Part shown: one piece after another, positions 16,078 through 25,660 of the stretch | Position numbering within the stretch: position 1 is the first letter of the stretch | How the letters are laid out: every line of letters begins with the position of its first letter | Program-made: the position numbers and the translations under genes | The notes under the pieces: model-generated | Seen by the model: the letters and a program-made list of their open reading frames with translations, nothing else | Databases searched by the model: none | What the model was told of the DNA's origin: nothing | Source: Peribacillus loiseleuriae | Lineage (GTDB): Bacteria > Bacillota > Bacilli > Bacillales > DSM-1321 | Direction: 5' to 3' | NCBI RefSeq assembly: GCF_001183985.1 | Contig: NZ_LFZW01000001.1 | Coordinates: 3,710,059-3,774,058 of the forward strand | Length of the DNA stretch: 64,000 nt

Positions 16078-16271
16078 GGTAAGAGCCCCGTTTGTGCCGT
16101 TTACGCCTTTGTTTTGAACCCGCTCGCAGCAGGTGGGTGCGCTGTTCTGGTCGTTTGCAAGTCCTCTTCAAGGAGGCATTTGCGTAGAGCAGAAACCTGT
16201 GCTCCCGAAACTATAAGTGTTCGGTCAAAACTTATAGGTTAAAGAACGTACACTTCAGGACTCCTACTTAT
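16078..16271 (-). ncRNA. ssrS: 6S RNA (6S-1, bsrA-type)
   Basis: About 190 nt transcribed leftward straight after aspS, the position of bsrA in B. subtilis. The 5' part has AGTCCTGA; the middle has AGGTTTCTGCTCTACGCAAA, TGCCTCCTTGAAGAGGACTTGC, an AGAACAGCGCACCCACC region and CGGGTTCAAAACAAAGGCG; the 3' part has AACGGCACAAACGGGGCT. The sequence folds on itself into a long interrupted hairpin with a central bubble. The RNA mimics an open promoter and binds sigma-A RNA polymerase. A good promoter lies just upstream and a terminator follows. Confidence 0.85.
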
Positions 16272-16278
16272 TGGAATC

Positions 16279-16307
16279 ATCATAACATACTGAATATTCA
16301 CTTACAA
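16279..16307 (-). promoter_or_regulatory. 6S RNA promoter
   Basis: Leftward TTGTAA (16307-16302) and TATGAT (16284-16279) with a 17-bp spacer, which places the start at about 16271. It lies just before the aspS stop codon region. Confidence 0.72.
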
Positions 16308-16325
16308 GAACATTTTTATAGAAAA

Positions 16326-18101
16326 TTATTCTTGTTTTTTCCCAACTAGTGACAAATGTAATTCGTCTAATTGCGCCTTGCTTACTACGCCAGGAGCTTG
16401 TGTAAGCATGTCTGACGCACTTGCCGTTTTCGGGAAGGCAATGGTGTCACGTAAGTTTGTACGGCCTGCCAATAGCATCACAAGACGGTCTAACCCTAAT
16501 GCGATTCCACCATGTGGAGGTGTACCATATTCAAATGCTTCCATTAAGAAGCCGAATTGTTCGTTTGCTTCCTCTTCACTAAAGCCGAGAACTTTGAACA
16601 TTTTTTCTTGAACATTGCGTTCGAAAATACGCAGGGAACCACCGCCAAGTTCATAGCCGTTTAACACAAGGTCATACGCTTGGGCACGAACACTTGCTGG
16701 GTCTGATTCAAGCAATTCTAGGTCTTCACGGAAAGGCATTGTGAATGGATGGTGTGCTGCGAAATAACGACCCGCTTCTTCATCATACTCAAGTAATGGC
16801 CAGTCTGTCACCCAAAGGAAATTGAATTGGCTATTGTCGATTAAGCCTCTTTCTTTTCCGAGCTTAATCCGTAGTGCTCCAAGCGCATCCGCGACAACAC
16901 TTTTCTTATCGGCAACGAATAGGAGAAGATCGCCTGTTTCTGCTTCAACGACTGAGCTCAATTGCTTCTGGTCTTCTTCTGTGAAGAATTTTGCAATTGG
17001 GCCTTTTAAGCCATCCGCTTCCACTTTCAGCCAAGCAAGTCCTTTCGCTCCGTATACAGCAGCAAATTCGCCAAGCGCATCAATGTCTTTACGAGAATAG
17101 TCAGCAGCACCAGCTTTCACATTCAAGGCTTTCACTTGTCCACCATTTGCAATGGCTCCAGCAAATACTTTAAATCCGCTATCTTTCACAAGCTCAGATA
17201 CGTCAATTAATTCCATGGTAAAACGAGTATCTGGTTTGTCTGATCCGTAACGGCTCATCGCTTCTTCATATTTCATGCGTGGCAGTGGTAATGTGATGTC
17301 GATTCCTTTCACATCTTTCATGACTTTAGTCATCATTTCTTCTGCCATGTTCATAATGTCTTCTTGGCTCATAAAGCTTGTTTCAATATCGATTTGTGTA
17401 AATTCAGGCTGTCTGTCTGCACGAAGATCTTCATCACGGAAACAACGAGCGATTTGATAATAACGCTCAACACCAGATACCATCAGCATTTGTTTGAAAA
17501 GCTGAGGCGATTGTGGCAATGCATAGAATTCTCCGTCATGAACACGACTTGGAACTAAATAGTCTCGAGCTCCTTCTGGCGTGCTTTTTGTTAAAATCGG
17601 TGTTTCAATATCAAGGAAACCAGCACCGTCTAAGTACTCACGAACGGATTTCGTCGTTTGGTGACGCATTTTCAATGTTTCAAACATAACCGGACGACGC
17701 AAATCCAAGTAACGGTATTTCAAACGAAGGTCTTCAGACACTTCCGTTTTATCAGCAATCGCAAACGGTGTTGTTTTTGCTTCATTAATAATCGTTACAG
17801 AGTCTGCCAAAATTTCAATTTTCCCTGTTGCAATATTATTGTTTACATTGCTTTCGTCACGGATGACCACTTTACCTTGAATATCGACAACATATTCTGT
17901 ACGAATTTTATCGGCAATTGCTAATGCTTCTTTTGATACGTCAGGATTAAAGACAACTTGGACAATCCCCGTTCTATCTCTAAGGTCAATAAAAATTAAA
18001 CCGCCTAGATCGCGTCGTTTTTGGACCCACCCTTTTAATGTAACTTGTTCGCCAACTGCTGTTTCTGTTACTTCACCACAAAAATAACTTCTCCCAAACA
18101 T
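16326..18101 (-). CDS. aspS: Aspartyl-tRNA synthetase
   Basis: A 591-residue class II synthetase charging tRNA-Asp, bacterial type. It has the N-terminal OB fold (anticodon binding, about 1-105), motif 1 near [10 protein letters not shown], the flipping/active-site segments [20 protein letters not shown] and [18 protein letters not shown] (motif 2), the bacterial GAD insertion at about 300-410, and motif 3 [17 protein letters not shown]. Full length for the family. It follows hisS by 12 bp and shares its T-box leader, the usual Bacillales arrangement. Confidence 0.97.
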   Translation of the reverse strand: MFGRSYFCGEVTETAVGEQVTLKGWVQKRRDLGGLIFIDLRDRTGIVQVVFNPDVSKEALAIADKIRTEYVVDIQGKVVIRDESNVNNNIATGKIEILADSVTIINEAKTTPFAIADKTEVSEDLRLKYRYLDLRRPVMFETLKMRHQTTKSVREYLDGAGFLDIETPILTKSTPEGARDYLVPSRVHDGEFYALPQSPQLFKQMLMVSGVERYYQIARCFRDEDLRADRQPEFTQIDIETSFMSQEDIMNMAEEMMTKVMKDVKGIDITLPLPRMKYEEAMSRYGSDKPDTRFTMELIDVSELVKDSGFKVFAGAIANGGQVKALNVKAGAADYSRKDIDALGEFAAVYGAKGLAWLKVEADGLKGPIAKFFTEEDQKQLSSVVEAETGDLLLFVADKKSVVADALGALRIKLGKERGLIDNSQFNFLWVTDWPLLEYDEEAGRYFAAHHPFTMPFREDLELLESDPASVRAQAYDLVLNGYELGGGSLRIFERNVQEKMFKVLGFSEEEANEQFGFLMEAFEYGTPPHGGIALGLDRLVMLLAGRTNLRDTIAFPKTASASDMLTQAPGVVSKAQLDELHLSLVGKKQE

Positions 18102-18113
18102 GCTTTTTCCTCC

Positions 18114-19385
18114 TTAAGCGTAGAGCTTCTTAAATTCAGCAACAAATGAAGTTAGTTCATATTCAACTTGTTCACCAGATGCCATATTTTTCACATTAAT
18201 TTTTCCATTCGCAAGCTCATCATCACCAAGAACAGCCACGAATTTTGCTTCTAGTCGATCGGCTGATTTAAATTGCGCCTTCACTTTACGATCGTTATAA
18301 TCTTTTTCAACCGTAAAGCCTGCATTGCGTAAATCATACGCAAGTTTCACCGAATAATCTTTTGCAGCATCGCCCAGTGAAACAAGGTAGCAATCGATGC
18401 CTTGCTCGATTGGCAGTTCCACATTTTCCGCTTGAAGTGCCGCAATTAATCGCTCAATGCTTAGTGCGAAGCCGATTCCAGGCGTTTCAGGACCGCCAAT
18501 TTCTTCAGCTAGACCATTGTAACGTCCACCGCCACAAAGCGTTGTGATCGCACCGAATCCTTCCGCTTCACTCATAATTTCAAACGCCGTATGATTGTAA
18601 TAATCCAAACCGCGAACTAGTGTAGGATCGACGACAAATTCAATCCCAATATCCGTCAAATATTTTTGCACTTTTTCAAAATACGTGCGTGATTCTTCAT
18701 TTAAATATTCGAGAATCGACGGTGCCGTTTTCATCAATTCATGATCACGGTCTTTTTTACAATCCAGAATACGCAATGGATTTTTCTCTAGACGATTTTG
18801 GCAATCACTACAAAACTCGCCAATCCGAGGTTTAAAGTGGTCGACCAAAGCATTTCGGTGCGCGGTTCGACTTTCTTTGTCACCTAGACTATTAATCACA
18901 AGCTTCAATTTTTTCAAACCGAGCTCTTTATACAACCCCATAGCAAGTGCCAGAACTTCTGCATCAATCGCCGGGTCCTTACTTCCTAACGCTTCAATGC
19001 CAAATTGCACGAATTGACGGAAACGACCAGCCTGTGGACGCTCATAACGGAACATCGGCCCGATATAATACAATTTCACCGGCTGATTCGGAAGACCGAA
19101 CATTTTATTTTCGATATACGAACGAACAACAGCAGCCGTTCCTTCTGGACGTAACGTCAAGTCACGATCACCGCGGTCTTTAAATGTATACATTTCCTTC
19201 TGAACGATATCAGTCGTATCACCGACACCACGTAAAAACAATTCGGTGTGCTCAAAAATCGGTGTTCGTATTTCTTTATATTGATAACGACTACATAAAT
19301 CACGCGCTGTCTTCTCGATATATTGCCAAATCTCCGTTGTACCCGGAAGCAAATCCTGCGTACCTCTTGGAATTTGAATGCTCAT
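18114..19385 (-). CDS. hisS: Histidyl-tRNA synthetase
   Basis: A 423-residue class II synthetase charging tRNA-His. It starts [16 protein letters not shown] at 19385, preceded by GGAGGAAGC; the open frame continues upstream through the T-box but that part is not coding. Motif 2 region [18 protein letters not shown], the histidine A motif [14 protein letters not shown] and motif 3 [11 protein letters not shown] are all present, followed by the C-terminal anticodon-binding domain. First gene of hisS-aspS, regulated by the T-box leader. Confidence 0.97.
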   Translation of the reverse strand: MSIQIPRGTQDLLPGTTEIWQYIEKTARDLCSRYQYKEIRTPIFEHTELFLRGVGDTTDIVQKEMYTFKDRGDRDLTLRPEGTAAVVRSYIENKMFGLPNQPVKLYYIGPMFRYERPQAGRFRQFVQFGIEALGSKDPAIDAEVLALAMGLYKELGLKKLKLVINSLGDKESRTAHRNALVDHFKPRIGEFCSDCQNRLEKNPLRILDCKKDRDHELMKTAPSILEYLNEESRTYFEKVQKYLTDIGIEFVVDPTLVRGLDYYNHTAFEIMSEAEGFGAITTLCGGGRYNGLAEEIGGPETPGIGFALSIERLIAALQAENVELPIEQGIDCYLVSLGDAAKDYSVKLAYDLRNAGFTVEKDYNDRKVKAQFKSADRLEAKFVAVLGDDELANGKINVKNMASGEQVEYELTSFVAEFKKLYA

Positions 19386-19433
19386 AAAGCTTCCTCCTTT
19401 ATTGAAAAAAACATTAATTTTATGTTTGTAAAA

Positions 19434-19741
19434 ACAAAAAACTCCCATCCCTCGTAACATTGCTGTTACAAGGGACGAGAGTTGGAATTCCCGTGGTGCC
19501 ACCCTAATTGAAGCATATATGCATATGCTTCCACTTTACAAGCAGTTAACGCCTGCCTACGTTCATCTCTTACTAAAATTTTTTTCAGAGCGAAGCCTCA
19601 GAAGTGTTCTTTCATTAAGGCATCATGTAGAAATGCTTTCAGCCTAAGGCATTTCTTCTCTTTACATGTGATTCTTAATTACTTTTCTTCATCATTGGTT
19701 GTTTCTATGTATAAAAAATCTAATAATTTTACTTATATACT
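19434..19741 (-). ncRNA. T-box leader of hisS-aspS
   Basis: About 300 nt of leader read leftward. The T-box sequence AGGGTGGCACCACGGGAATTCC is at about 19508-19487. It is followed by the terminator AACTCTCGTCCCTTGTAACA/TGTTACGAGGGATGGGAGTT and TTTTTT. Further upstream lie a stem I with AAGAGAAGAAATGCC and a loop GAACACTTCTGAGG in which CAC may be the His specifier codon (uncertain). Uncharged tRNA would stabilise the antiterminator and switch on hisS-aspS. Confidence 0.92.
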
Positions 19742-19747
19742 TCATTA

Positions 19748-19776
19748 ATAATAAGGACTCCACCTAGTCTTGTCAA
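19748..19776 (-). promoter_or_regulatory. Promoter of the hisS-aspS T-box transcript
   Basis: Leftward TTGACA (19776-19771), 17-bp spacer, TATTAT (19753-19748). A strong sigma-A promoter that starts transcription at about 19741, exactly where the T-box leader should begin. Confidence 0.8.
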
Positions 19777-19814
19777 TACCACCATGTCAGTTTCTAGCAG
19801 AAAAGCGCGAAATA

Positions 19815-19994
19815 TCAGCGCCCACTAAGCTTTTTTTTCAACTTTTGTACCTCTCGCTGATTTAGGCCAAATTCTGATGCAAGTTCAAACATTGTTGAAT
19901 CTTGTTCTTTTTGTAAATGATCTCGGAAATCGACACCGGAAAGTTGATTGGCCGGGTCTAGGCTTAATTGCCCTTTTTCACTAAATTTCATCAT
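19815..19994 (-). CDS. YrzK-like small protein
   Basis: A 59-residue cytoplasmic protein starting MMKFSEKGQLSLDPANQLSG and ending NQREVQKLKKKLSGR. GGAGGG precedes the tandem ATGATG start. The C-terminal part (MFELASEFGLNQREVQKLKK) looks like a short helix-turn-helix. Its place between hisS and the amidase gene is that of B. subtilis yrzK, so I take it as the counterpart; sequence identity was not tested. It is transcribed divergently from lytH. Function unknown. Confidence 0.7.
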   Translation of the reverse strand: MMKFSEKGQLSLDPANQLSGVDFRDHLQKEQDSTMFELASEFGLNQREVQKLKKKLSGR

Positions 19995-20118
19995 TCATCC
20001 CTCCTGCTTTTTCCTTAGTTTTACCCAATTCTCGAAGTTTTCTTCATAAATAAACAGGAAATTTTATGACAAGGGAGAATTACTAGTTGCTAGACGATTT
20101 TTCAACGAGGAGGAAGAC

Positions 20119-21822
20119 ATGAAAACTAAAACATATTTCGCCGGGATTCTGACAGCAGCTCTTCTTACGTCAACTGGATTTTCGGTACAACATGTATATG
20201 GTCAAACTAAATCAGACATCACTGTCAACACGGAAGTAATCAACGTTCGGGAAGGTCCAGCCTTAAGCTTCCCTATTGTAGAAAAAGTGTATCGCGGAAA
20301 TACCTATCATGTCGTTTCAGAGGAAAATGATTGGATAGAAATTAAACTTGGTGAAAACAAATCAGGCTGGATTGCAGGCTATCTTGTTGCCGGTGATATG
20401 GAACGTGCAAAGAGTGCGGAAAAAGCAACCGTAACGTCTGATCATGTGCGTATCCGCAAAGGACCTGGCACGTCTTTTGAAGAAACAGGTTATATAAATA
20501 ACGGTACTGAAATTAGCATCCTCGATCGAGAAAATAATTGGATCCATTTTCAAAACGATACGCTTTCTGGATGGATATCCGCTGATTTTATCCAAACTGG
20601 CGTAGTAGAAAATAATGAGACCAACGTACAAACCGTCAAAGCAACAGGAATGGCATTAACGAACAATCTCAATGTCCGTGCATCTGCTTCTAAGGATGGG
20701 AGAGTGATTGGCAAGCTAAAAAAAGATGCGACTCTCTCATTTGAAGACATTCAAGGGGAATGGGGGAAAATTACCTTTCATGGCGAAAGTGGTTGGGTTA
20801 ACACATCATTCATCGCAATCGATGGTGAAGAAAAAGCCACTGTCACTGCGTCTGAATTAGTTGTCCGTAAATCAGCTACGACCGATGGCGAAATTCTTGC
20901 GACTGTTCATAAAGGGGATTCCTTCACCATTTTACAAGAAAGAAATAATATGGCAAAAATCCAATATGAAAGCGAAAAAACTGGCTGGGTTGCGACTCGC
21001 TATTTGCAACAGCCGTCCAAATTGGTTCAAACCGAGCCTACAGTAGCAGACAAGCCTACTAGTTCCACGATCGTCATCCTACGTGATGGTACTAGTTTGC
21101 GAAGCGGTTCAGATACAAATACTACATTACTCGCTCGTGCTAATAAGGGTGAGACGTTTACAGTTCTCGGTGTGGAAAATGACTGGTACAAAATCCAGCT
21201 CGCAGAACAGACGGCTTATGTGGCAGGGTGGCTCGTTTCAACTGATGGACAAGCAACGCAAAGTAAACAATCAGGCATTGAAAATAATCTTAACGGTAAA
21301 GTAATTGTCCTTGACCCAGGTCACGGCGGTCACGATCCAGGTACACTCGGCGTAGGCGGAACGATGGAAAAAGATTTAACGTTACGAACAGCTCGTTTGC
21401 TTCAGGCAAAGCTAGAAAAAGTAGGAGCAGACGTCCTATTAACTCGCAATCTTGATTCGTACATCACTCTGCCAGCTCGGGTCGGGATTTCACAACTGAA
21501 CATCGCGGATGCCTACATCAGCATCCATTACGACGCGACCGAAGATACAAGAATCAATGGCATTACGACGTACTACTACCATACATATCAACAACAACTT
21601 GCCAAAGTTCTTGACGACGCTCTAAGCACAGCCCTGCAAATCAATAATCGCGGCTATCGGTTCGGTGACTATCACGTTTTACGAGAAAATAATCAAAGCG
21701 CCACCCTGCTTGAACTCGGCTATTTAAGTAATCCCGCTGAAGAACTCAAAATTACTTCAAATGAATATCAAGAAATGGTTACAACTGCTATCTATGATGG
21801 GTTGATGACGTTTTTTAAATAA
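20119..21822 (+). CDS. Secreted SH3-domain N-acetylmuramoyl-L-alanine amidase (YrvJ-like)
   Basis: A 567-residue exported cell-wall hydrolase that cleaves the amide bond between N-acetylmuramic acid and L-alanine. It has a signal peptide (about 1-29), five bacterial SH3 domains at about 33-94, 100-160, 172-236, 242-300 and 314-382 (each with xVRxGPxxxF or NVRxSxS and a GW pair), then an Amidase_3 catalytic domain at about 393-567. Zinc ligands and catalytic Glu are visible: LDPGHGGHDPG, the E in MEKDLTL, SIHYDA and LLELGYLSN. AGGAGGAAG precedes the ATG. Same position as B. subtilis yrvJ. Confidence 0.92.
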   Translation: MKTKTYFAGILTAALLTSTGFSVQHVYGQTKSDITVNTEVINVREGPALSFPIVEKVYRGNTYHVVSEENDWIEIKLGENKSGWIAGYLVAGDMERAKSAEKATVTSDHVRIRKGPGTSFEETGYINNGTEISILDRENNWIHFQNDTLSGWISADFIQTGVVENNETNVQTVKATGMALTNNLNVRASASKDGRVIGKLKKDATLSFEDIQGEWGKITFHGESGWVNTSFIAIDGEEKATVTASELVVRKSATTDGEILATVHKGDSFTILQERNNMAKIQYESEKTGWVATRYLQQPSKLVQTEPTVADKPTSSTIVILRDGTSLRSGSDTNTTLLARANKGETFTVLGVENDWYKIQLAEQTAYVAGWLVSTDGQATQSKQSGIENNLNGKVIVLDPGHGGHDPGTLGVGGTMEKDLTLRTARLLQAKLEKVGADVLLTRNLDSYITLPARVGISQLNIADAYISIHYDATEDTRINGITTYYYHTYQQQLAKVLDDALSTALQINNRGYRFGDYHVLRENNQSATLLELGYLSNPAEELKITSNEYQEMVTTAIYDGLMTFFK

Positions 21823-21859
21823 GATGAAAGCTAAACGTGCCTACTCCGGGCACGTTGTT

Positions 21860-21970
21860 TGGTGTAACGGAGCTAGTATATTGGACTCCGGCTCGTAGAT
21901 TTGATTTTCAGCGCGAAAGTAGACGATTCTAGCTCGATAATTTGAATTCCCGCTCGAAAGAGGTTTTTTT
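21860..21970. repeat. Family 2 short copy between convergent lytH and dtd
   Basis: About five diverged units: GGACTCCGGCTCGTAGATTT, GATTTTCAGCGCGAAAGTAG, ATTCTAGCTCGATAATTTG and AATTCCCGCTCGAAAG. The conserved long block is missing. It lies just after the lytH stop codon. Confidence 0.55.
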
Positions 21971-22027
21971 CACGCAATAAGGCAGGAGGTTCCGATAATA
22001 ATCGTCGGAACCGGTCCATTTTTCCCA

Positions 22028-22065
22028 CAAAAAAAGAAAGCAAACCATCTAAAGGTCTACTTTCC
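22028..22065 (-). terminator. Terminator of relA-dtd
   Basis: Leftward GAAAGTAGACC-TTTAGAT-GGTTTGCTTTC followed by TTTTTTT; two G-T pairs. The stem begins at the dtd stop codon. Confidence 0.82.
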
Positions 22066-22505
22066 TATTTACTCTCGACAATCAATGTGACAGGGCCGTC
22101 ATTGGTGAGTTCGACTTGCATATTAGCTCCGAACTGGCCGGTTTCGAGATGAATGTTTCTTTTGCGGAATTCTTCGTTGAAAAGTTCGTATATGGCGTTC
22201 GCTTCATCAGGACGGGCGGCATCCATGAAGTTCGGACGGCGGCCTTTCTTGCAATCTCCGTAAAGGGTAAATTGTGAAATCGAGAGAACGGAACCACCTA
22301 CGTCGAGTAGGGAATGATTCATTTTCTCGTTTTCATCTTCAAAAATACGCAGGTTTGCAATTTTTTCAGCGAGGTAAGCGGCGTCTTCCGCTGTGTCTCC
22401 ATGTGTAACACCGACCAATAAAACGAGACCGTGGTCGATTGAGCCAATTGTTTCATGATTCACAAGTACTCTTGCTACTTTAGAACGTTGCACAACAACA
22501 CGCAT
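22065..22505 (-). CDS. dtd: D-aminoacyl-tRNA deacylase
   Basis: A 146-residue enzyme that hydrolyses D-amino acids (classically D-Tyr) from tRNA and so guards translational chirality. The conserved [21 protein letters not shown] and [12 protein letters not shown] motifs line the active site; the GP of NDGPVTL is the cross-subunit cis-proline motif. Usual length. It is the gene after relA (12-bp gap) in the same transcript, as in B. subtilis, and a terminator follows. Confidence 0.96.
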   Translation of the reverse strand: MRVVVQRSKVARVLVNHETIGSIDHGLVLLVGVTHGDTAEDAAYLAEKIANLRIFEDENEKMNHSLLDVGGSVLSISQFTLYGDCKKGRRPNFMDAARPDEANAIYELFNEEFRKRNIHLETGQFGANMQVELTNDGPVTLIVESK

Positions 22506-22517
22506 GGTGATAACTCC

Positions 22518-24713
22518 TTAGTTCATGATTCTTCTTACTGAATAAATATCCGGAATTTGTTTAACCCGGTCGACCACCTTTTGCAGATGACTAATATTTT
22601 GAATGGCAATCGACATATTAATCGTCGCTACTTTGTTACGGTCCGACTTGCCAGATACAGCCGTAATGTCCGTTTTCGTTTCATAGACGGTTTGAAGCAC
22701 CTCGTTCAATAAACCGCGACGGTCAAAGCCGCTGATTTCAATATCGACATTGTATTCTTTAAGATCATTTAGATTCCCTTCCCACTCAACCGGAATTAGT
22801 CGATTTTCAGCTTCACAAGTATTTAGATTTGTACAATCTCTACGATGGACAGAGACGCCACGGCCTTTCGTAATGAAACCGACAATTTCATCACCTGGAA
22901 CCGGACTACAGCATTTTGATAAACGAATTAATAAATTATCAATACCAGAAACCCGGACACCAGATTCCCGTTTTTTCGATTTATGAATCGATTTAAGCTC
23001 CGTTACAGCTTCTGTAATCGTCGGTCCTTGTTCTAATTCTTTTTGTTTCCGTAATTTCTCGGTAAGGCGGGTGGAAATCTGCGCGGCCGTAATGCCATTA
23101 TAGCCAACTGCAGCATACATATCTTCTTCATTAGAGAAATTAAACTTTTCAGCAACGCGTTTGATATTTTCTTGAGTCAGAATTTCTTTTAACTCAAAAT
23201 CGAGTGCTTTAATTTCTTTTTCCACCATCTCGCGGCCTTTATCGATATTTTCCTCACGACGTTGTTTTTTGAAAAATTGTCGAATCTTATTTTTCGCCTG
23301 AGAGGTTTGCGTTAGCTTCAGCCAATCTTGGCTAGGTCCGTACGAATGCTTAGACGTTAGGATTTCAATGATGTCGCCTGTTTTCAGTTTGTAATCAAGC
23401 GGCACCATCTTACCGTTTACCTTCGAACCAATGGTCTTGTTCCCAATTTCAGAATGAATTCGGTAGGCAAAGTCAATTGGATTCGAACCAGACGGCAGCT
23501 CAATTACATCGCCTTTTGGGGTAAATATAAACACCATATCTGAGAATAAATCAATCTTCAACGATTCGATAAATTCTTCAGCATTTGTTGCGTCATCCTG
23601 GAATTCAAGAATTTCTCGAAAAAAGGTAAGTTTCTCTTCCAAAGAAGATTGCTCATCAATTTCTTTGCCTTCTTTATAAGCCCAGTGTGCGGCAATCCCG
23701 TATTCTGCAATTCGATGCATTTCAGTCGTACGTATTTGCACTTCAAGCGGGTCGCCTTTTGGACCGATCACCGTCGTATGCAACGATTGATACATATTCT
23801 GTTTCGGCATCGCAATATAATCCTTGAAACGGCCTGGCATCGGTTTCCAACAAGTATGGATAATACCAAGTACTGCATAGCAATCCTTGATACTGTTCAC
23901 AACAATCCGCACCGCAAGCAAATCATAAATTTCGCTGAATTGCTTGTTTTGCATCGCCATCTTTCGGTAAATGCTGTAAATATGTTTAGGTCGGCCAGAA
24001 ATATCGGCCTTGATGTTCACTTCATTTACTTCTTTGCGAACTTCCTTGATGACTTCGTCCAAATACTCTTCACGCTCGGCACGCTTTTTCTTCATTAAAT
24101 TCACGATTCGGTAATATTGCTGAGGATTCAGATAACGAAGAGCGGTATCCTCAAGCTCCCATTTAATCGTACTGATGCCAAGACGGTGAGCGAGTGGTGC
24201 AAATATTTCCAGTGTCTCATTCGAAATTCGACGTTGTTTTTCTTGAGGAAGATGCTTTAACGTTCTCATATTATGAAGACGGTCAGCTAGTTTAATCAGA
24301 ATTACACGAATATCCTGGGCCATTGCCACGAACATCTTTCTGTGATTCTCGGCTTGCTGCTCTTCTTGTGATTTATATTTAATTTTACCAAGCTTGGTCA
24401 CACCATCAACAAGCATCGCCACTTCTTCACCAAATTGCGTTTCGATATCATGTAACGTCACTTCGGTATCCTCAACGACATCGTGCAAAAATCCGCCTGC
24501 AATTGTCGATGGATCCATCTCAAGGTCTGTTAAAATGCCTGCAACTTGAATGGGATGAATAATATATGGCTCGCCAGATTTACGAAACTGCTCTCTGTGA
24601 GCGTGCTCCGCAAATTTATAGGCACGATAAATAAAGTCTGTCTCATCCTGTTGAAGATAGTTACTTGCCCGTTCAACAACCTGCTCAGCTGTTAAAATTT
24701 GATCATTTGCCAT
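22518..24713 (-). CDS. relA: Bifunctional (p)ppGpp synthetase/hydrolase Rel
   Basis: A 731-residue long RelA/SpoT homologue that makes and degrades the stringent-response alarmone. Domains in order: HD hydrolase ([25 protein letters not shown] at about 50-190, metal-binding HD intact), synthetase (about 240-350, with [21 protein letters not shown]), TGS (about 400-460, [16 protein letters not shown]), helical/zinc-finger ([20 protein letters not shown]) and ACT (about 655-731). Both active sites look intact. AAAGGTG precedes the ATG. Transcribed with dtd. Confidence 0.97.
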   Translation of the reverse strand: MANDQILTAEQVVERASNYLQQDETDFIYRAYKFAEHAHREQFRKSGEPYIIHPIQVAGILTDLEMDPSTIAGGFLHDVVEDTEVTLHDIETQFGEEVAMLVDGVTKLGKIKYKSQEEQQAENHRKMFVAMAQDIRVILIKLADRLHNMRTLKHLPQEKQRRISNETLEIFAPLAHRLGISTIKWELEDTALRYLNPQQYYRIVNLMKKKRAEREEYLDEVIKEVRKEVNEVNIKADISGRPKHIYSIYRKMAMQNKQFSEIYDLLAVRIVVNSIKDCYAVLGIIHTCWKPMPGRFKDYIAMPKQNMYQSLHTTVIGPKGDPLEVQIRTTEMHRIAEYGIAAHWAYKEGKEIDEQSSLEEKLTFFREILEFQDDATNAEEFIESLKIDLFSDMVFIFTPKGDVIELPSGSNPIDFAYRIHSEIGNKTIGSKVNGKMVPLDYKLKTGDIIEILTSKHSYGPSQDWLKLTQTSQAKNKIRQFFKKQRREENIDKGREMVEKEIKALDFELKEILTQENIKRVAEKFNFSNEEDMYAAVGYNGITAAQISTRLTEKLRKQKELEQGPTITEAVTELKSIHKSKKRESGVRVSGIDNLLIRLSKCCSPVPGDEIVGFITKGRGVSVHRRDCTNLNTCEAENRLIPVEWEGNLNDLKEYNVDIEISGFDRRGLLNEVLQTVYETKTDITAVSGKSDRNKVATINMSIAIQNISHLQKVVDRVKQIPDIYSVRRIMN

Positions 24714-25090
24714 CGTATCACCTTTACCCCACTTTACCCAGCAGATTCGCCTATCAAAAGGTTTTCCGAATAAGGTTAATAAAAAATAGCCACATTTAGT
24801 GCTGCCGCTGATGCTTCATCTTTCTACAAGACAAAATGGAAGGTACAGGTATTCAGCAAAAAGTGACATGTATTGCAATTGGAAGACAAGTTCTTCCGCT
24901 ATTCGAGAATGTCGCATAAGGTCTTTCCCTTTGACACCTCTTGTCCAAAAAACAGAAAATTAGTATTGTATCTATTATCAAGAAAAAGAAGCCATATGTA
25001 AAGAGCTAAGACAGTATTTTCTGCATAATTCGAGGTGTTTTTAATTGGTAACGACAATATTCACCGTTTCTTTACAATTTATACATAATA
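24714..25090. other. relA-apt spacer, no feature seen
   Basis: About 380 bp between apt and relA, AT-rich. It must contain the relA promoter but I cannot pick one convincingly, and no gene or RNA structure is evident. Confidence 0.5.
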
Positions 25091-25132
25091 AAAAGGGTCA
25101 GACTTCACATTTTCAGTGAGGTCTGACTCTTT
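25091..25132. repeat. Family 1 palindromic repeat, copy 5 (minimal form)
   Basis: AAAAGGGTCAGACTTCAC-ATTTTCA-GTGAGGTCTGACTCTTT: only the outer stem remains, with a seven-base loop. It lies 15 bp after the apt stop codon and looks like a normal terminator hairpin, suggesting that the outer arms alone are useful. Confidence 0.82.
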
Positions 25133-25147
25133 GGAAGCTATCTAGTT

Positions 25148-25660
25148 TTAGTAGGTCATTAAAGTTAGAACATCATAGCCTTCTAATTTACTTCTTCCTT
25201 CTAAGTAAGTTAAATCGATTAAAAACGCAATCCCTGCAACAACGCCGCCAAGCTCTTCAACAAGCTTGATCGTCGCTTCAATCGTTCCACCCGTTGCAAG
25301 CAAGTCGTCTGTAATCAGCACACGCTGCCCTGGTTTGATAACATCTTTATGCATCGTTAATACGTCTTTGCCATACTCTAAGCCGTATTCGACTTTAATC
25401 GTTTCGCGTGGAAGCTTCCCTTCTTTACGAACAGGTGCAAAACCGACTCCAAGTGAGTAGGCAACCGGGCAGCCGATAATGAAGCCGCGTGCTTCTGGAC
25501 CTACAACGATGTCGATTTGTTTATCTTGCGCATATTCAACGATTTGATCTGTTGCGTATCGATACGCTTCGCCGTTTTCCATAAGACTTGAGATATCTTT
25601 AAATGAGATACCTGGTCTCGGCCAGTCAGGTACAATCGTGATAAACTGCTTTAAATCCAT
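25148..25660 (-). CDS. apt: Adenine phosphoribosyltransferase
   Basis: A 170-residue cytoplasmic purine-salvage enzyme (adenine + PRPP to AMP). It contains the PRPP loop [13 protein letters not shown] (about 121-133), [10 protein letters not shown] and the flexible [11 protein letters not shown] segment. Standard length. Its start overlaps the end of recJ by 10 bp, so it is probably translationally coupled. A minimal Family 1 hairpin follows. Confidence 0.97.
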   Translation of the reverse strand: MDLKQFITIVPDWPRPGISFKDISSLMENGEAYRYATDQIVEYAQDKQIDIVVGPEARGFIIGCPVAYSLGVGFAPVRKEGKLPRETIKVEYGLEYGKDVLTMHKDVIKPGQRVLITDDLLATGGTIEATIKLVEELGGVVAGIAFLIDLTYLEGRSKLEGYDVLTLMTY